From positions 1-64,000 of the forward strand of contig NZ_SSND01000002.1 in assembly GCF_004799285.1 (NCBI RefSeq): DNA of 64,000 nucleotides. Direction: 5' to 3'. A model generated the notes under the pieces. That model ran no database searches. It was not told where the DNA came from and saw nothing but the letters and a program-made list of their open reading frames with translations. The translations under genes were made by a program, and so were the position numbers. Source of the DNA: Aliigemmobacter aestuarii. GTDB taxonomy: Bacteria; Pseudomonadota; Alphaproteobacteria; Rhodobacterales; Rhodobacteraceae. Shown here piece by piece: positions 19,878 through 30,021 of the stretch (its first letter is position 1; the number at the start of each line of letters is the position of its first letter).

Positions 19878-22800
19878 TCAGACCTCTTCCACCATCACGA
19901 CGCCCTGCGTCGCCTTGATCGCCCCCTTGATCTGGGGCGTCACCGGATAGGGGCGCGGCAGGGCAAGGTCGATCTCGCGGCCTTCGGGGTCGGCCACGCA
20001 GATCGTGATCTGCCCCTTCGCGCGCCCCTCCACCCGTTCCAGAAGCGCCGCGACCGAAGCCGCCGCCTCGGCCCGGTCCAGATGGATGCGCAGGTTCGCG
20101 CCCCCCGCCTCGGCGGCGACGCTATCGATGGGCTGTGCGGCGCGCGCCAGAAGTTTCAGCGTCTCGCCCTCGAGGTTCGCCTCGACCGTCAGCACGACAT
20201 TGCGCCCCGGCTCCAGATGATCGCGCGCCGCCTCCAGCGTATCGGAAAACACCGTCACCTCGTAAAGCCCGGTCGGGTCCGAAAGCTGCACAAAGGCAAA
20301 GCGGTTGCCCTTGGCGCTTTTGCGTTCCTGCCGCGACGAGACGGACCCGGCGATCTTGGCCACCAATGGCCCGCCCTCGGCCGCGGCCGTCACTTCGGCC
20401 AGCGTCTTCACGTCGCGCCGTTTCAGCGCGCTCATGTAATCGTCCAGCGGATGGCCCGATAGGTAGAATCCGATCGCCTGATGTTCCTGCGCCAGCCGTT
20501 CGACCGGAAGCCAGTCGTCCCGGCCCGGCAGGCGGGGTTCCGGAATGTCCGACCCGGCCTCGCCGAACAGCGACACCTGGTTCGAGGATGCCGCCTCGTG
20601 GACCGCCGCCGAATAGGCGACCAGAGGGTCAAGCGCATCGAAGACCCTTGCGCGGTTGGGGTCCAGCACGTCGAAGGCGCCGGCGCGGGCCAGCATTTCC
20701 AGCGGCCGCTTGCCCACCCGCTTCAGGTCGACCCGCCGCGCCAGATCGAAAAGCGTGGCAAAGGGCCGGTCGCCCCGCGCCTCGACGATCATGCGCATCG
20801 CGTCCACGCCCACGTTCTTCAGCGCGCCAAGCGCATAGACAACCGCGCCATCCTTCACGCTGAACGTCGCCAGCGAACGGTTGACGCAGGGCGGCACGGT
20901 GCGGATGCCCAGCTTGTCGATCTCGCGCTTGTAGACGGCCAGCTTGTCGGTCAGGTGGATGTCGCAGTTCATCACCGCGGCCATGAATTCCACCGGATGG
21001 TTGGCCTTCAGCCAGCCGGTCTGATAGCTGACCACCGCATAGGCCGCGGCGTGCGATTTGTTGAAGCCGTAGTTGGCGAATTTCTCCAGCAGGTCAAAGA
21101 CCTCGCCCGCCTTGCCAGTGTCGATCCCGTGGGTGGCCTTGGCGCCCTCGATGAACTTCGGGCGTTCCTTGGCCATCTCCTCGGCGATCTTCTTGCCCAT
21201 GGCGCGGCGCAGCAGGTCGGCGCCGCCCAGGCTGTAGCCGGCCATGACCTGCGCGATCTGCATCACCTGTTCCTGATAGACGATGATGCCCTGGGTTTCC
21301 TTCAGGATCGGGTCGATCGTCGGGTGCAGGCTTTCCAGCGGGCGCAGACCGTGCTTGACCTCGCAATAGACGGGGATGTTTTCCATCGGGCCGGGACGAT
21401 AAAGCGCCACAAGTGCCACGATATCCTCGATGCAGGTCGGCTTCATCCGGCGCAGCGCATCCATCATGCCCGAGCTTTCCACCTGGAACACCGCCACCGT
21501 GCGCGCGCTGGCATAAAGCTCGTAGGTCGCCGGATCGTCCAGCGGGATGTGCCCGATGTCGTTCTCGGCCCCCGGCGGCGGGTCGTAAAGCCGCCGGCCG
21601 TCGGCGGCGATGTGCAGGTCGCGGCCGCCGCCCCGGATCAGGTCGATCGCGTTGCGGATCACCGTCAGCGTCTTCAGGCCCAGGAAGTCGAACTTCACAA
21701 GCCCGGCCTGTTCCACCCATTTCATGTTGAACTGCGTGGCCGGCATGTCGGACCGCGGATCCTGGTACAGCGGCACCAGCTCGTCCAGCGGGCGGTCGCC
21801 GATCACCACCCCCGCCGCATGGGTCGAGGCGTTGCGCAACAGCCCCTCGATCTGCTGGCCGTAGTCCAGAAGCCGCCTGACCACCTCTTCCTTGGCCGCC
21901 TCGCGCAGGCGCGGCTCGTCGGCGATTGCCTTGGTGATCGACACCGGCTTCACACCCTCGACCGGGATCATCTTCGACAACCGGTCGACCTGGCCATAGG
22001 GCATCTGCAACACGCGGCCCACGTCGCGCACCGCGGCCTTCGACAGAAGCGCGCCGAAGGTGATGATCTGCCCCACCTTGTCGCGGCCATAGCGTTCCTG
22101 CACATAGCGGATCACCTCTTCGCGGCGGTCCATGCAGAAGTCGATGTCGAAGTCGGGCATGCTGACCCGTTCAGGGTTCAGGAAGCGTTCGAACAGAAGC
22201 TGATAGCGCAGCGGATCAAGGTCGGTGATCGTCAGCGCATAGGCCACCAGGCTGCCCGCGCCCGACCCCCGCCCCGGCCCCACCGGAATGCCGTTATCCT
22301 TGGCCCATTTGATGAAATCGGCCACGATCAGGAAGTAGCCGGGAAATCCCATCTTCTCGATGATGCCAAGCTCGAACCGCAGGCGCTCCTCGTATTCCTC
22401 GACCGGGGCCGCATGCGGGATCACTGCCAGCCGCGCACGCAGCCCCTCCCAGGACTGGCGCCGCAGTTCCTCGACCTCGTCATCGGCGAAACGCGGCAGG
22501 ATCGGCTTTCGCTTGTGCGCGGCAAAGGCGCAGCGGCGCGCGATTTCCACCGTGTTCGCCAGCGCCTCCGGCAGGTCGGCAAACAGCGCGCACATCTCGG
22601 CTTCGGACTTGAAGTAATGCTGCGGCGTCAGCCGGCGGCGGGGCGCCTGCTGATCGACGTAGGCGCCTTCCGCGATGCAGATCAGCGCGTCATGCGCCTC
22701 AAACATCTCGGCCTTGGGGAAATGCACATCGTTGGTCGCCACCAGCGGCAGGTCCATCGCATAGGCCATCTCGACGAAGCCGCGTTCGGTCGCCTGTTCG

Positions 22801-23363
22801 GCCTCGGTCAGCCGGCCGCCCTCGCCCGGATGGCGCTGCAGTTCCACATAGAGCCGCCCGGGAAAGGCCGCCGCAAGCCTGCGCATCAGCGCCTCGGCCT
22901 TCGCCGCCTGCCCGGCCTGAAGGAAGCGCCCCACCGGCCCCTCGGCCCCGCCCGTCAGACAGATCAGCCCGCCCGCGTGGCGCTCCAGCTCCTCGACCGT
23001 GACCTGCGGAAGCTGCCCGCCCTTGTCGAGGTACAGGCAGGAATTCAGCTTCATCAGGTTCATGTAGCCGGCTTCGGACTGCGCCAGCAGGACGACCGCC
23101 GCGGGTGGCCGCGGCCGTTCGCCCGGCGCCGCCGGATCATGCGCCAGCGCCACCTGGCAACCCACGATCGGCTGCACCCCCGCACCCTGCGCCAGCACGG
23201 AAAATTCCAGCGCGCAGAACATGTTGTTGGTATCGGTCACGGCCACCGCAGGCATCGACTGCGCCGCGCAAAGCCCGACCAGCTTCTTGACCGGCACCGC
23301 CCCTTCCAGAAGCGAATGTTCGGTGTGAACCCTCAGGTGGATGAATCGCGGTTGATCGGTCAT
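19878..23363 (-). CDS. dnaE: DNA polymerase III subunit alpha
   Basis: The 1161-residue replicative polymerase catalytic subunit, DnaE1 type. The PHP domain begins FIHLRVHTEHSLLEGAV (residue 8 onward), the Pol III palm has GPGRGSGAGSLVAYAL (362-376) and the catalytic aspartates in PDFDIDF (403-409: D404, D406), then the beta-binding and OB-fold region (VKIAGSVSSRQ in the C-terminal third) and a short tail ending VVMVEEV. Length is normal for DnaE1. Monocistronic as far as visible. Divergent from the xdh operon across a 225-base gap. Confidence 0.98.
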   Translation of the reverse strand: MTDQPRFIHLRVHTEHSLLEGAVPVKKLVGLCAAQSMPAVAVTDTNNMFCALEFSVLAQGAGVQPIVGCQVALAHDPAAPGERPRPPAAVVLLAQSEAGYMNLMKLNSCLYLDKGGQLPQVTVEELERHAGGLICLTGGAEGPVGRFLQAGQAAKAEALMRRLAAAFPGRLYVELQRHPGEGGRLTEAEQATERGFVEMAYAMDLPLVATNDVHFPKAEMFEAHDALICIAEGAYVDQQAPRRRLTPQHYFKSEAEMCALFADLPEALANTVEIARRCAFAAHKRKPILPRFADDEVEELRRQSWEGLRARLAVIPHAAPVEEYEERLRFELGIIEKMGFPGYFLIVADFIKWAKDNGIPVGPGRGSGAGSLVAYALTITDLDPLRYQLLFERFLNPERVSMPDFDIDFCMDRREEVIRYVQERYGRDKVGQIITFGALLSKAAVRDVGRVLQMPYGQVDRLSKMIPVEGVKPVSITKAIADEPRLREAAKEEVVRRLLDYGQQIEGLLRNASTHAAGVVIGDRPLDELVPLYQDPRSDMPATQFNMKWVEQAGLVKFDFLGLKTLTVIRNAIDLIRGGGRDLHIAADGRRLYDPPPGAENDIGHIPLDDPATYELYASARTVAVFQVESSGMMDALRRMKPTCIEDIVALVALYRPGPMENIPVYCEVKHGLRPLESLHPTIDPILKETQGIIVYQEQVMQIAQVMAGYSLGGADLLRRAMGKKIAEEMAKERPKFIEGAKATHGIDTGKAGEVFDLLEKFANYGFNKSHAAAYAVVSYQTGWLKANHPVEFMAAVMNCDIHLTDKLAVYKREIDKLGIRTVPPCVNRSLATFSVKDGAVVYALGALKNVGVDAMRMIVEARGDRPFATLFDLARRVDLKRVGKRPLEMLARAGAFDVLDPNRARVFDALDPLVAYSAAVHEAASSNQVSLFGEAGSDIPEPRLPGRDDWLPVERLAQEHQAIGFYLSGHPLDDYMSALKRRDVKTLAEVTAAAEGGPLVAKIAGSVSSRQERKSAKGNRFAFVQLSDPTGLYEVTVFSDTLEAARDHLEPGRNVVLTVEANLEGETLKLLARAAQPIDSVAAEAGGANLRIHLDRAEAAASVAALLERVEGRAKGQITICVADPEGREIDLALPRPYPVTPQIKGAIKATQGVVMVEEV

Positions 23364-23420
23364 GCCGCAAACCTAGCCAAGCCCGCGCGCCGTTGAAAGC
23401 CCGATGCATCTTTCGCAGGC

Positions 23421-23427
23421 ATTTGAA
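23421..23427 (+). promoter_or_regulatory. ATTTGAA element upstream of xdhA shared with other purine promoters
   Basis: The heptamer ATTTGAA, preceded by AGGC, recurs as GGnnATTTGAA-like sequence in the puuD/LysR gap (49898-49914) and in the uraH/puuE gap (52170-52184). This is a weak candidate for a shared regulator site; see findings. Confidence 0.3.
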
Positions 23428-23517
23428 ACTGTCTCGGCCTTTGCCGAAGAATTTCCGCTTGCCAGACCGCTGCGAGGCCTGCTTATCATCGAAGGATAAC
23501 AGGGAAAAGGGGCGCGT

Positions 23518-23546
23518 GGGTCACTTTACGCCGCATCGGGTGACCC
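23518..23546. promoter_or_regulatory. Inverted repeat upstream of xdhA
   Basis: GGGTCAC (23518-23524) and GTGACCC (23540-23546) form a perfect 7-bp inverted repeat with a 15-base spacer, ending 42 bases before the xdhA ATG. It could be an operator or a 5'-UTR hairpin. Nothing else is recognisable in the 225 bases between dnaE and xdhA (23364-23588) apart from the ATTTGAA element. Confidence 0.45.
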
Positions 23547-23588
23547 CGCAGATCGCTCCAAACGGGGAGAAGGCGGCGGACTGAATAC

Positions 23589-25010
23589 ATGACCGAGATC
23601 GCGTTTCTGCTCAACGGAACGCCGGTCCGCATGTCGGGCGAAAGTCCGACGCGGACCCTTCTCGACTGGCTGCGCGAAAGCCGCGGGCTTACCGGCACGA
23701 AGGAAGGTTGCAACGAGGGCGACTGCGGCGCCTGCACCGTCATGGTGACCGATGCCGAAGGCAGCCGGGCGCTCAATGCCTGCATCCTGTTCCTGCCACA
23801 GCTTGCCGGAAAGGCCGTGCGCACGATCGAGGGGATCGCGGGCCCCGCGGGGCAGCTTCACCCCGTGCAACAGGCGATGGTCGACCTGCACGGGTCGCAA
23901 TGCGGCTTCTGCACGCCGGGCTTCGTCGTCTCGATGGCGACGGCCCATCTGAACGGCGCGACCGATCACGCCGACCACCTGGCCGGGAACCTCTGCCGCT
24001 GCACCGGCTACGCACCGATCCTGCGCGCCGCGAAGGCGGCCGAGTCCGCACCCGTGCCGGACTGGATGACCGCCGACCGTGACGCGCTGACCCGGACTGA
24101 TTTCAACCTGACCGAAATACCCCCGGGGGGGTCCGGGGGGGCAGGCAGCCCCCCCGGCGCCTTCCGCCCTGCGACCTCGGACGCGCTGGCCGACTGGTAT
24201 CTGGCCAACCCCGACGCGACGCTGGTCGCGGGTGCAACCGATGTGGGCCTCTGGGTGACGAAACAGCTGCGCGACCTCGGGCGGGTGGCCTTCCTGAACG
24301 GGATCGCGGACCTTCAGCGGATCGAACGGCAGGGCGACAGCATCCGCATCGGCGCGGGCGTGACCATCGCGCGACTGCGCACCGCGATCGGCGCCGACTT
24401 CCCGTCGCTTGACGAAATGCTGCGCCGCTATGCCAGCGAACAGGTGCGCAACGCCGCGACCATCGGCGGCAACATCGCCAACGGCTCGCCCATCGGCGAT
24501 GGACCGCCCCCGCTGATCGCGATGGGCGCGCGGCTGCACCTGCGGCGCGGGCCGGACCGGCGCGAGATCGCGCTCGAGGATTTCTTCCTCGACTACCGCA
24601 AGCAGGACCGCCAGCCCGGCGAATTCGTCGAGGCGGTGACGATCCCGGCCCGCGCGCCCGCGCTGCGGGTCTACAAGCTGTCGAAACGTTTCGATCAGGA
24701 TATCTCGGCCGTCTGCGGCGCGTTCAACGTGACGGTGGAAGGCGGCAGGGTGGCAGCGGCGCGCATCGCCTTCGGCGGCATGGCGGGCACACCGAAACGC
24801 GCCCTGACGGTCGAGGCGGCGCTGCTGGATCAGCCCTGGACCGAAGCCACCGTTCAGGCCGCCGCCGCGGCGATGGACCGGGATTTCACGCCCATGACCG
24901 ACATGCGCGCCTCGGCCGCCTACCGGCTGGAAGCCGCGCGCAACATGCTGGTCCGCTACTGGCACGATCTGGCGGGCGATCCCGTCTCGGTGCTGGAGGT
25001 CGCGCCATGA
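23589..25010 (+). CDS. xdhA: Xanthine dehydrogenase small subunit (2Fe-2S and FAD)
   Basis: A 473-residue XdhA subunit carrying electrons from the molybdenum site to NAD+. The first [2Fe-2S] domain has CNEGDCGAC (C41, C46, C49), the second has CGFC (C105, C108) and CRC (C136, C138), and the FAD domain spans roughly residues 195-355 with [17 protein letters not shown], followed by the CO-dehydrogenase flavoprotein C-terminal domain. Residues 172-191 ([20 protein letters not shown]) are encoded by dispersed repeat R4 and lie exactly in the linker between the iron-sulphur and FAD domains. The stop overlaps xdhB as ATGA. Otherwise intact and probably functional. Confidence 0.95.
   Translation: MTEIAFLLNGTPVRMSGESPTRTLLDWLRESRGLTGTKEGCNEGDCGACTVMVTDAEGSRALNACILFLPQLAGKAVRTIEGIAGPAGQLHPVQQAMVDLHGSQCGFCTPGFVVSMATAHLNGATDHADHLAGNLCRCTGYAPILRAAKAAESAPVPDWMTADRDALTRTDFNLTEIPPGGSGGAGSPPGAFRPATSDALADWYLANPDATLVAGATDVGLWVTKQLRDLGRVAFLNGIADLQRIERQGDSIRIGAGVTIARLRTAIGADFPSLDEMLRRYASEQVRNAATIGGNIANGSPIGDGPPPLIAMGARLHLRRGPDRREIALEDFFLDYRKQDRQPGEFVEAVTIPARAPALRVYKLSKRFDQDISAVCGAFNVTVEGGRVAAARIAFGGMAGTPKRALTVEAALLDQPWTEATVQAAAAAMDRDFTPMTDMRASAAYRLEAARNMLVRYWHDLAGDPVSVLEVAP
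24102..24159 (+). repeat. Dispersed GC-rich repeat R4, inside the xdhA coding frame
   Basis: Box TTCAACCTGACCGAAATAC, G7, TCC, G7, CAGGCAG and C7 match the intergenic copies R8 and R10 closely. It is read in frame as part of XdhA (residues 172-190) without a stop or frameshift. Flanking codons continue normal XdhA sequence. Confidence 0.88.
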
Positions 25011-27433
25011 CCATCGGCAAACCCCTGCCCCATGACGCGGCGCCCCTGCATGTGACGGGTGCTGCGCGCTATACAGACGATCTGCCCGCCCCCGGCCATG
25101 CGGTGCATCTGGCCTTCGGCCTGTCGACCGTCGCCCATGCGCGCATCACCGGGATCGACCTTTCGGCGGTCCGGGCGGCGCCGGGCGTTCTGGCCGTGCT
25201 GACCGCGGCGGATTTCGACGAGGTGCCCGATTGCAGCCCCTCGATCGGGGACGAGCCTTTGCTGGCCACCGGAACGGTGCATTACGTGGGCCAGCCCGTC
25301 TTTCTGGTCATCGCCGAAAGCCATCTGGCCGCCCGTCGCGCGGCACGTCTGGGCCGGATCGATCATCAGGAACTGCCCGCGACCCTGACCGTCGAACAGG
25401 CGATGGCGGCGGGCAGCCGGTTCGAGGGCGGCCCGGTGATCTGGTCGCGCGGGGATGCGGCAGGTGCCATCGCCGCCGCCCCGCACCGGATCGAGGGCGA
25501 GATCGAGGTCGGCGGCCAGGAACATTTCTACCTTGAAGGCCAGGTCGCGATGGCGGTTCCGGGCGAGGGCGGCGACATGCATGTGCTGTGTTCCACCCAG
25601 CACCCGACCGAGATCCAGCACAAGGTGGCCCATGCGCTGCACCGGCCGATGAGCATGGTCCGGGTCGAGGTCCGGCGGATGGGCGGCGGCTTCGGCGGCA
25701 AGGAAAGCCAGGGCAACGCGCTGGCCATCGCCTGCGCCGTGGCCGCCGACCGCACCGGGCGCCCCGCCCGCATGCGCTATGACCGCGACGATGACATGAT
25801 GATCACCGGCAAGCGGCATGACCTGAAGATCCGCTACAGGGCGGGCTTTGACGACCGGGGACGGATCGCGGGGGTGGAATTCGACCATCTGTTCCGCTGC
25901 GGCTGGTCGATGGACCTGTCGCTGCCGGTCGCCGATCGGGCAATGCTGCATGCCGACAACGCCTATCACCTGCCCGCGGTCAGAATCGAAAGCCACCGCC
26001 TGAGGACCAACACGCAAAGCGCCACCGCCTTCCGCGGCTTCGGCGGCCCGCAGGGCGTGATCGGGATCGAACGGGTGATGGACCACATCGCCCATGCCCT
26101 GAAGGCCGATCCGCTGGCCGTGCGCCGGGCGAACTACTATGCCGAGGCCGAGGGCCATGCCCCCGGCACAGGGCACCGGTTCGCTGGACCACATTCGCCG
26201 GGGGGGCCGTCCGCCCCCCCCGTCCCTCCCCCGGTCCCTCCCCTGGCCCCCCCCGAGGATATTTCGGCCAGAATGAAGGGCGGGATCGTCCTGGACAGCA
26301 CCCATTACGGGATGACGGTCGAAGACTGCGTCCTGCGCGCGATGACGGACCGTCTGACGGAGAGCGCGGATTATGCCGCGCGGCGCGCGGCGGTGGATGC
26401 CTGGAATGCCGCGAACCCGATCCTCAAGAAGGGGCTGGCGCTGACGCCGGTGAAATTCGGGATCAGCTTCACCCTGACCCACCTCAATCAGGCGGGCGCC
26501 CTGGTGCATGTCTATCAGGACGGCTCCATCCACCTCAATCACGGCGGCACGGAAATGGGACAGGGGCTGTTCCAGAAGGTGGCGCAGGTGGCGGCGGATG
26601 TGTTCGGGGTGACAACCGATCAGGTCCGGATCACCGCGACCGATACGCAGAAGGTACCCAATACATCGGCCACGGCGGCCTCTTCCGGGTCGGACTTGAA
26701 CGGGATGGCGACGCGGGCGGCCTGCCTGACGCTGCGCGACCGGATCGCGGACCACCTGGCGGAACGCCATCAGGCGCGGGCCGAAGACGTGCGTTTTGCC
26801 GACGGCCGGGTGATGGTGGGCGGCGCCGCGATGAGCTTTGCCGAGGCCGCCGCCAGCGCCTATCAGGCGCGGGTGTCCCTTTCGGCGACCGGGTTCTATG
26901 CCACGCCGAAGCTGGAATGGGACCGCAAGGCAGGGCGCGGGCGTCCGTTCCTTTACTTCGCCTATGGCGTGGCCGCGACCGAGGTGGTGATCGACACGCT
27001 GACGGGCGAGAACCGCATCCTGCGCGCCGACATCCTGCATGACACGGGCGCGAGCCTCAACCCGGCGCTGGACCTGGGCCAGGTCGAAGGCGCCTATGTG
27101 CAGGGTGCGGGCTGGCTGACGACCGAGGAACTGGTCTGGGACGGCAAGGGCCGCCTGGCGACCCACGCGCCCTCGACCTACAAGATCCCGACCGCCTCGG
27201 ACGCGCCGCCGGTGTTCAACGTCGCGCTCTGGGGCCGGCCGAACCGCGAAGACACGATCGGCCGGTCGAAGGCGGTAGGCGAACCCCCGTTCATGCTGGG
27301 GATCTCGGCCTTCATGGCGCTGTCGGATGCGGTGGCGGCCTGCGGCGACGGAACGGTCTATCCCGACCTTCAGGCCCCCGCGACCGCAGAACGCGTGCTT
27401 GCCGCGATCAACCGGGTGCGCGGCCATGTTTGA
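25007..27433 (+). CDS. xdhB: Xanthine dehydrogenase large subunit (molybdopterin)
   Basis: An 808-residue molybdopterin-binding subunit that hydroxylates hypoxanthine and xanthine to urate. Motifs: GGGFGGKE (Moco-binding), FRGFGGPQG (substrate-orienting Arg), [13 protein letters not shown], and [11 protein letters not shown] near the C-terminus with the catalytic glutamate. Residues 398-426 are a proline-rich insert ([20 protein letters not shown] then DISARMKGG) encoded by repeat R5, just before HYGMTVEDC. The protein is about 30 residues longer than the usual ~780, matching the insert. Overlaps xdhA by four bases and xdhC by eight. Confidence 0.95.
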   Translation: MTIGKPLPHDAAPLHVTGAARYTDDLPAPGHAVHLAFGLSTVAHARITGIDLSAVRAAPGVLAVLTAADFDEVPDCSPSIGDEPLLATGTVHYVGQPVFLVIAESHLAARRAARLGRIDHQELPATLTVEQAMAAGSRFEGGPVIWSRGDAAGAIAAAPHRIEGEIEVGGQEHFYLEGQVAMAVPGEGGDMHVLCSTQHPTEIQHKVAHALHRPMSMVRVEVRRMGGGFGGKESQGNALAIACAVAADRTGRPARMRYDRDDDMMITGKRHDLKIRYRAGFDDRGRIAGVEFDHLFRCGWSMDLSLPVADRAMLHADNAYHLPAVRIESHRLRTNTQSATAFRGFGGPQGVIGIERVMDHIAHALKADPLAVRRANYYAEAEGHAPGTGHRFAGPHSPGGPSAPPVPPPVPPLAPPEDISARMKGGIVLDSTHYGMTVEDCVLRAMTDRLTESADYAARRAAVDAWNAANPILKKGLALTPVKFGISFTLTHLNQAGALVHVYQDGSIHLNHGGTEMGQGLFQKVAQVAADVFGVTTDQVRITATDTQKVPNTSATAASSGSDLNGMATRAACLTLRDRIADHLAERHQARAEDVRFADGRVMVGGAAMSFAEAAASAYQARVSLSATGFYATPKLEWDRKAGRGRPFLYFAYGVAATEVVIDTLTGENRILRADILHDTGASLNPALDLGQVEGAYVQGAGWLTTEELVWDGKGRLATHAPSTYKIPTASDAPPVFNVALWGRPNREDTIGRSKAVGEPPFMLGISAFMALSDAVAACGDGTVYPDLQAPATAERVLAAINRVRGHV
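26198..26282 (-). repeat. Dispersed GC-rich repeat R5, inside the xdhB coding frame
   Basis: Read on the minus strand it begins CTTCATTCTGGCCGAAATATCC followed by G-runs; on the plus strand it is G7, several C-runs with a duplicated GTCCCTCCCC unit, then GAGGATATTTCGGCCAG and AATGAAGG. It is open in the xdhB frame and encodes XdhB residues 398 to about 425. Orientation is opposite to R4, yet both are in frame. Confidence 0.88.
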
Positions 27434-28394
27434 CCGGGCAGAGGCTGCGGCGGCGCTTGCCGCCCATGGCGCTGTCGCGCGCGTGGTGATCGCCGAGGTC
27501 GCCGGATCGGCCCCGCGCGAAGCGGGCGCCTCGATGCTGGTGTGGCGGGACGGCCAGTCGGGCACGATCGGCGGCGGCGCGCTGGAATGGGAGGCCGCGC
27601 GCCATGCCCGTGACCTGCTGGCGGCAGGGGGCGGGCCGATGATCGTGCGCATTCCGCTGGGCCCGGCCCTGGGGCAATGCTGCGGCGGCGCGGTGACGCT
27701 GGTGACCGAGGTCATGCAGGCGGCGTCCCTGCCCGAGGCAGAGGCACCGGCCTTTGCCCGCCCGCTGGTCGGATCGGCCATGCCGCTTATCGTCAAGCGG
27801 CTTCTGGACCGTGCACGCGGCCAGGGCATCGCCCCCGCCGTGACGCTGGTGCAGGGCTGGCTGGTGGAACCGACGGTGCGCCCGCGTGCGCCGGTCTGGA
27901 TCTGGGGCGCAGGTCATGTCGGGCGGGCACTGGCGGGCGTTCTGGCCCCCCTGCCCGATCTGGCCGTGACCTGGGTCGATACCGCGCCCGAACGGTTTCC
28001 CCCTTCTGTTCCGCCGGGCGTGACCGCCCTGCCCGTGCCAGACCCGGCGCGCGCGATGGCGCTGGCCCCGGTCGGAGCGCACCATCTGATCCTGACCTAT
28101 TCCCATGCGCTGGACCTTGACCTGTGCCATGCGGCGCTGGCGCGCGGCTTTGCCAGCGCGGGCCTGATCGGATCGGCGACGAAATGGGCACGCTTCCGGA
28201 CGCGGCTCGGGCAATTGGGCCATCCGCAGGCAGAGATCGCCCGGATCGCCTGCCCGATGGGCGATCCGAGTCTGGGCAAGCATCCGCAGGCGATTGCCCT
28301 TGGCGTGGCCGCCGCGCTGCTGCAAAAGATCGCCGCGACGACGCCTTCCGCGGTTTCCCCGCCCGCAATACCCCGACAGGAGCAGGCAAGATGA
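27426..28394 (+). CDS. xdhC: Xanthine dehydrogenase accessory protein XdhC
   Basis: A 322-residue XdhC that binds molybdenum cofactor, promotes its sulfuration and inserts it into XdhB. Visible: VVIAEVAGSAPREAGASMLVW at the N-terminus, GGGALEWEAAR, the conserved LGPALGQCCGGAVTLV with paired cysteines, then a Rossmann-like domain with VWIWGAGHVGRALAGVL and a C-terminal GLIGSATKWARFRTRL. ATG 27426 lies inside the end of xdhB, and the stop overlaps the ABC ATPase ATG as ATGA, so xdh and transporter genes form one coupled operon. Confidence 0.93.
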   Translation: MFDRAEAAAALAAHGAVARVVIAEVAGSAPREAGASMLVWRDGQSGTIGGGALEWEAARHARDLLAAGGGPMIVRIPLGPALGQCCGGAVTLVTEVMQAASLPEAEAPAFARPLVGSAMPLIVKRLLDRARGQGIAPAVTLVQGWLVEPTVRPRAPVWIWGAGHVGRALAGVLAPLPDLAVTWVDTAPERFPPSVPPGVTALPVPDPARAMALAPVGAHHLILTYSHALDLDLCHAALARGFASAGLIGSATKWARFRTRLGQLGHPQAEIARIACPMGDPSLGKHPQAIALGVAAALLQKIAATTPSAVSPPAIPRQEQAR

Positions 28395-29926
28395 CCATCG
28401 CAGACCGCCCCGAACTGCTGTCGGTGCAGGGCATCACCAAGGCCTATCCGGGCGTGGTGGCCAATTCGGACGTCTCTTTCACCATCCGCGAGGGCGAGGT
28501 GCATGCGCTTCTGGGCGAGAACGGCGCGGGCAAGTCCACCCTGGTCAAGATGATCTTCGGCCTCGTCAAGCCCGACGCGGGGCAGATGCGCCTGCGCGGG
28601 GCGGATTACGCGCCGCAGAAGCCGGGGCAGGCACGGGCCGCAGGCGTGGCGATGGTGTTCCAGCACTTCAGCCTTTTCGAGGCTCTGAACGTGGCCGAGA
28701 ACGTGGCGCTCGGCATGGAGAACCCGCCCCCGATGCGCGAGCTTGCCGCCCGCATCCGCGCGGTCAGCGAGGAATACGGCCTGCCGCTGGATCCGGGCCG
28801 CATGGTGGGCGACCTGTCGGCGGGCGAACGCCAGCGGGTCGAGATCATCCGTTGCCTGTTGCAGGACCCGAAGCTTCTGATCATGGACGAACCGACCAGC
28901 GTGCTGACGCCGCAAGAGGTGGAAATCCTTTTCAAGACGCTCAGGCAGCTGTCTGCCGAGGGCACGGCGATCCTTTATATCAGCCACAAGCTGGAAGAGA
29001 TCCGAAACCTCTGCGACGCGGCGACGATCCTGCGCCGGGGCAAGGTGGTGGGCACGGCGGACCCCAAGGCCACGACGGCGCGCGAACTGGCGGAACTGAT
29101 GGTCGGCACAACGCTCACACCGCCCGAACGCCGCCGGGCGGACCGGGGCGAGGTGGTGCTGGGCGTGTCCGACCTGACGCTCGCCTCGCCCATCCCCTTC
29201 GGCACGGAACTGAAGAACGTGAGCTTCACCGTGGCGAAGGGCGAGATCCTGGGCATCGCAGGGGTTGCGGGCAACGGGCAGGACGAACTGCTGCTGGCAC
29301 TGTCCGGAGAGTTGCGCGCCCCGGCCGACCGGGTGCGGATCAACGGCCAGCCGGTCGGCGATCTGGGCCCCGAGGCGCGGCGACGCGCGGGTCTGGTGGC
29401 CGCGCCCGAGGAACGCCTTGGACATGCCGCCGTCCCGGACATGAGCCTTGTGGAAAACGCGCTTCTGTCGGGGGCCGTGCGCAAGGGGCTGACGCAGCGG
29501 GGGTTCATCGACTGGGCCGGGGCCGAAGCCTTTGCCGCACAGATCGTGAAGGATTTCGACGTGCGCACGCCGGGCACCCATGTCGCCGCCCGCGCGCTGT
29601 CGGGCGGCAACCTGCAAAAGTTCGTGGTGGGTCGCGAACTGTCGCAGGACCCGTCGGTCATCGTCATCAACCAGCCGACCTGGGGCGTCGATGCCGCGGC
29701 GGCGGCGGCGATCCGGCAGGCGATCCTTGACCGGGCGGCTGCGGGTGCCGCCGTCGTGGTGATCAGTCAGGACCTGGATGAACTGCTTGAGATTTCGGAT
29801 AATTTCGCCGCGCTGAACGAGGGGCGGCTGTCGCGACCGCGCCCTGTCGAGGGGCTGACCATCGACCAGATCGGCCTGATGATGGGCGGCGCGCATGGCA
29901 TGGAGGTGGCACATCATGGGGCATGA
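28391..29926 (+). CDS. Nucleoside/purine-type ABC transporter, tandem ATP-binding protein
   Basis: A 511-residue double ATPase of the sugar/nucleoside CUT2-like class. Domain one: Walker A GENGAGKST (42-50), signature LSAGERQ (142-148), Walker B LLIMDEP (162-168). Domain two has the degenerate Walker A GVAGNGQ and signature LSGGNLQKF, typical of this class. With the two permeases and the BMP-type binding protein it forms a complete importer. Four-base overlap with xdhC strongly suggests the substrate is a purine base or nucleoside feeding xanthine dehydrogenase; this is inference. Confidence 0.9.
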   Translation: MTIADRPELLSVQGITKAYPGVVANSDVSFTIREGEVHALLGENGAGKSTLVKMIFGLVKPDAGQMRLRGADYAPQKPGQARAAGVAMVFQHFSLFEALNVAENVALGMENPPPMRELAARIRAVSEEYGLPLDPGRMVGDLSAGERQRVEIIRCLLQDPKLLIMDEPTSVLTPQEVEILFKTLRQLSAEGTAILYISHKLEEIRNLCDAATILRRGKVVGTADPKATTARELAELMVGTTLTPPERRRADRGEVVLGVSDLTLASPIPFGTELKNVSFTVAKGEILGIAGVAGNGQDELLLALSGELRAPADRVRINGQPVGDLGPEARRRAGLVAAPEERLGHAAVPDMSLVENALLSGAVRKGLTQRGFIDWAGAEAFAAQIVKDFDVRTPGTHVAARALSGGNLQKFVVGRELSQDPSVIVINQPTWGVDAAAAAAIRQAILDRAAAGAAVVVISQDLDELLEISDNFAALNEGRLSRPRPVEGLTIDQIGLMMGGAHGMEVAHHGA

Positions 29927-29931
29927 CAGAA

Positions 29932-30001
29932 AAGGGGGCTGTCTGCCCCCTCGCCGCCTGCGGCGGCTCACCCCCGAGGGTATTTTCTGCCAGGTTGAAG
30001 G
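29932..30001 (-). repeat. Dispersed GC-rich repeat, copy R6, between ABC ATPase and permease
   Basis: Plus-strand order: G5-CTGTCTG-C5 hairpin, GCCGCCTGCGGCGGC hairpin, C5, GAGGGTATTTTCTGCCAGG, TTGAAGG. It starts six bases after the ATPase stop and ends 20 bases before the preferred permease start. It is also open in the permease frame back to an ATG at 29923. Confidence 0.85.
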
Positions 30002-30021
30002 CGGGAAGGAAGGGACTGGCG

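Noticed and set aside
20481-23396. Very long plus-strand open frame opposite dnaE
   Set aside because: It mirrors dnaE, is rich in His/Arg/Gln as expected for the complement of GC-rich coding DNA, and has no recognisable domain.
23393-23584. Small open frame between dnaE and xdhA
   Set aside because: No ribosome binding site, no conserved sequence, and it runs through the inverted repeat and presumed promoter region.
24956-27829. Long minus-strand open frame opposite xdhB and xdhC
   Set aside because: Antisense shadow of xdhA-xdhB-xdhC with no family motif or ribosome binding site; the plus-strand genes have clear domains.
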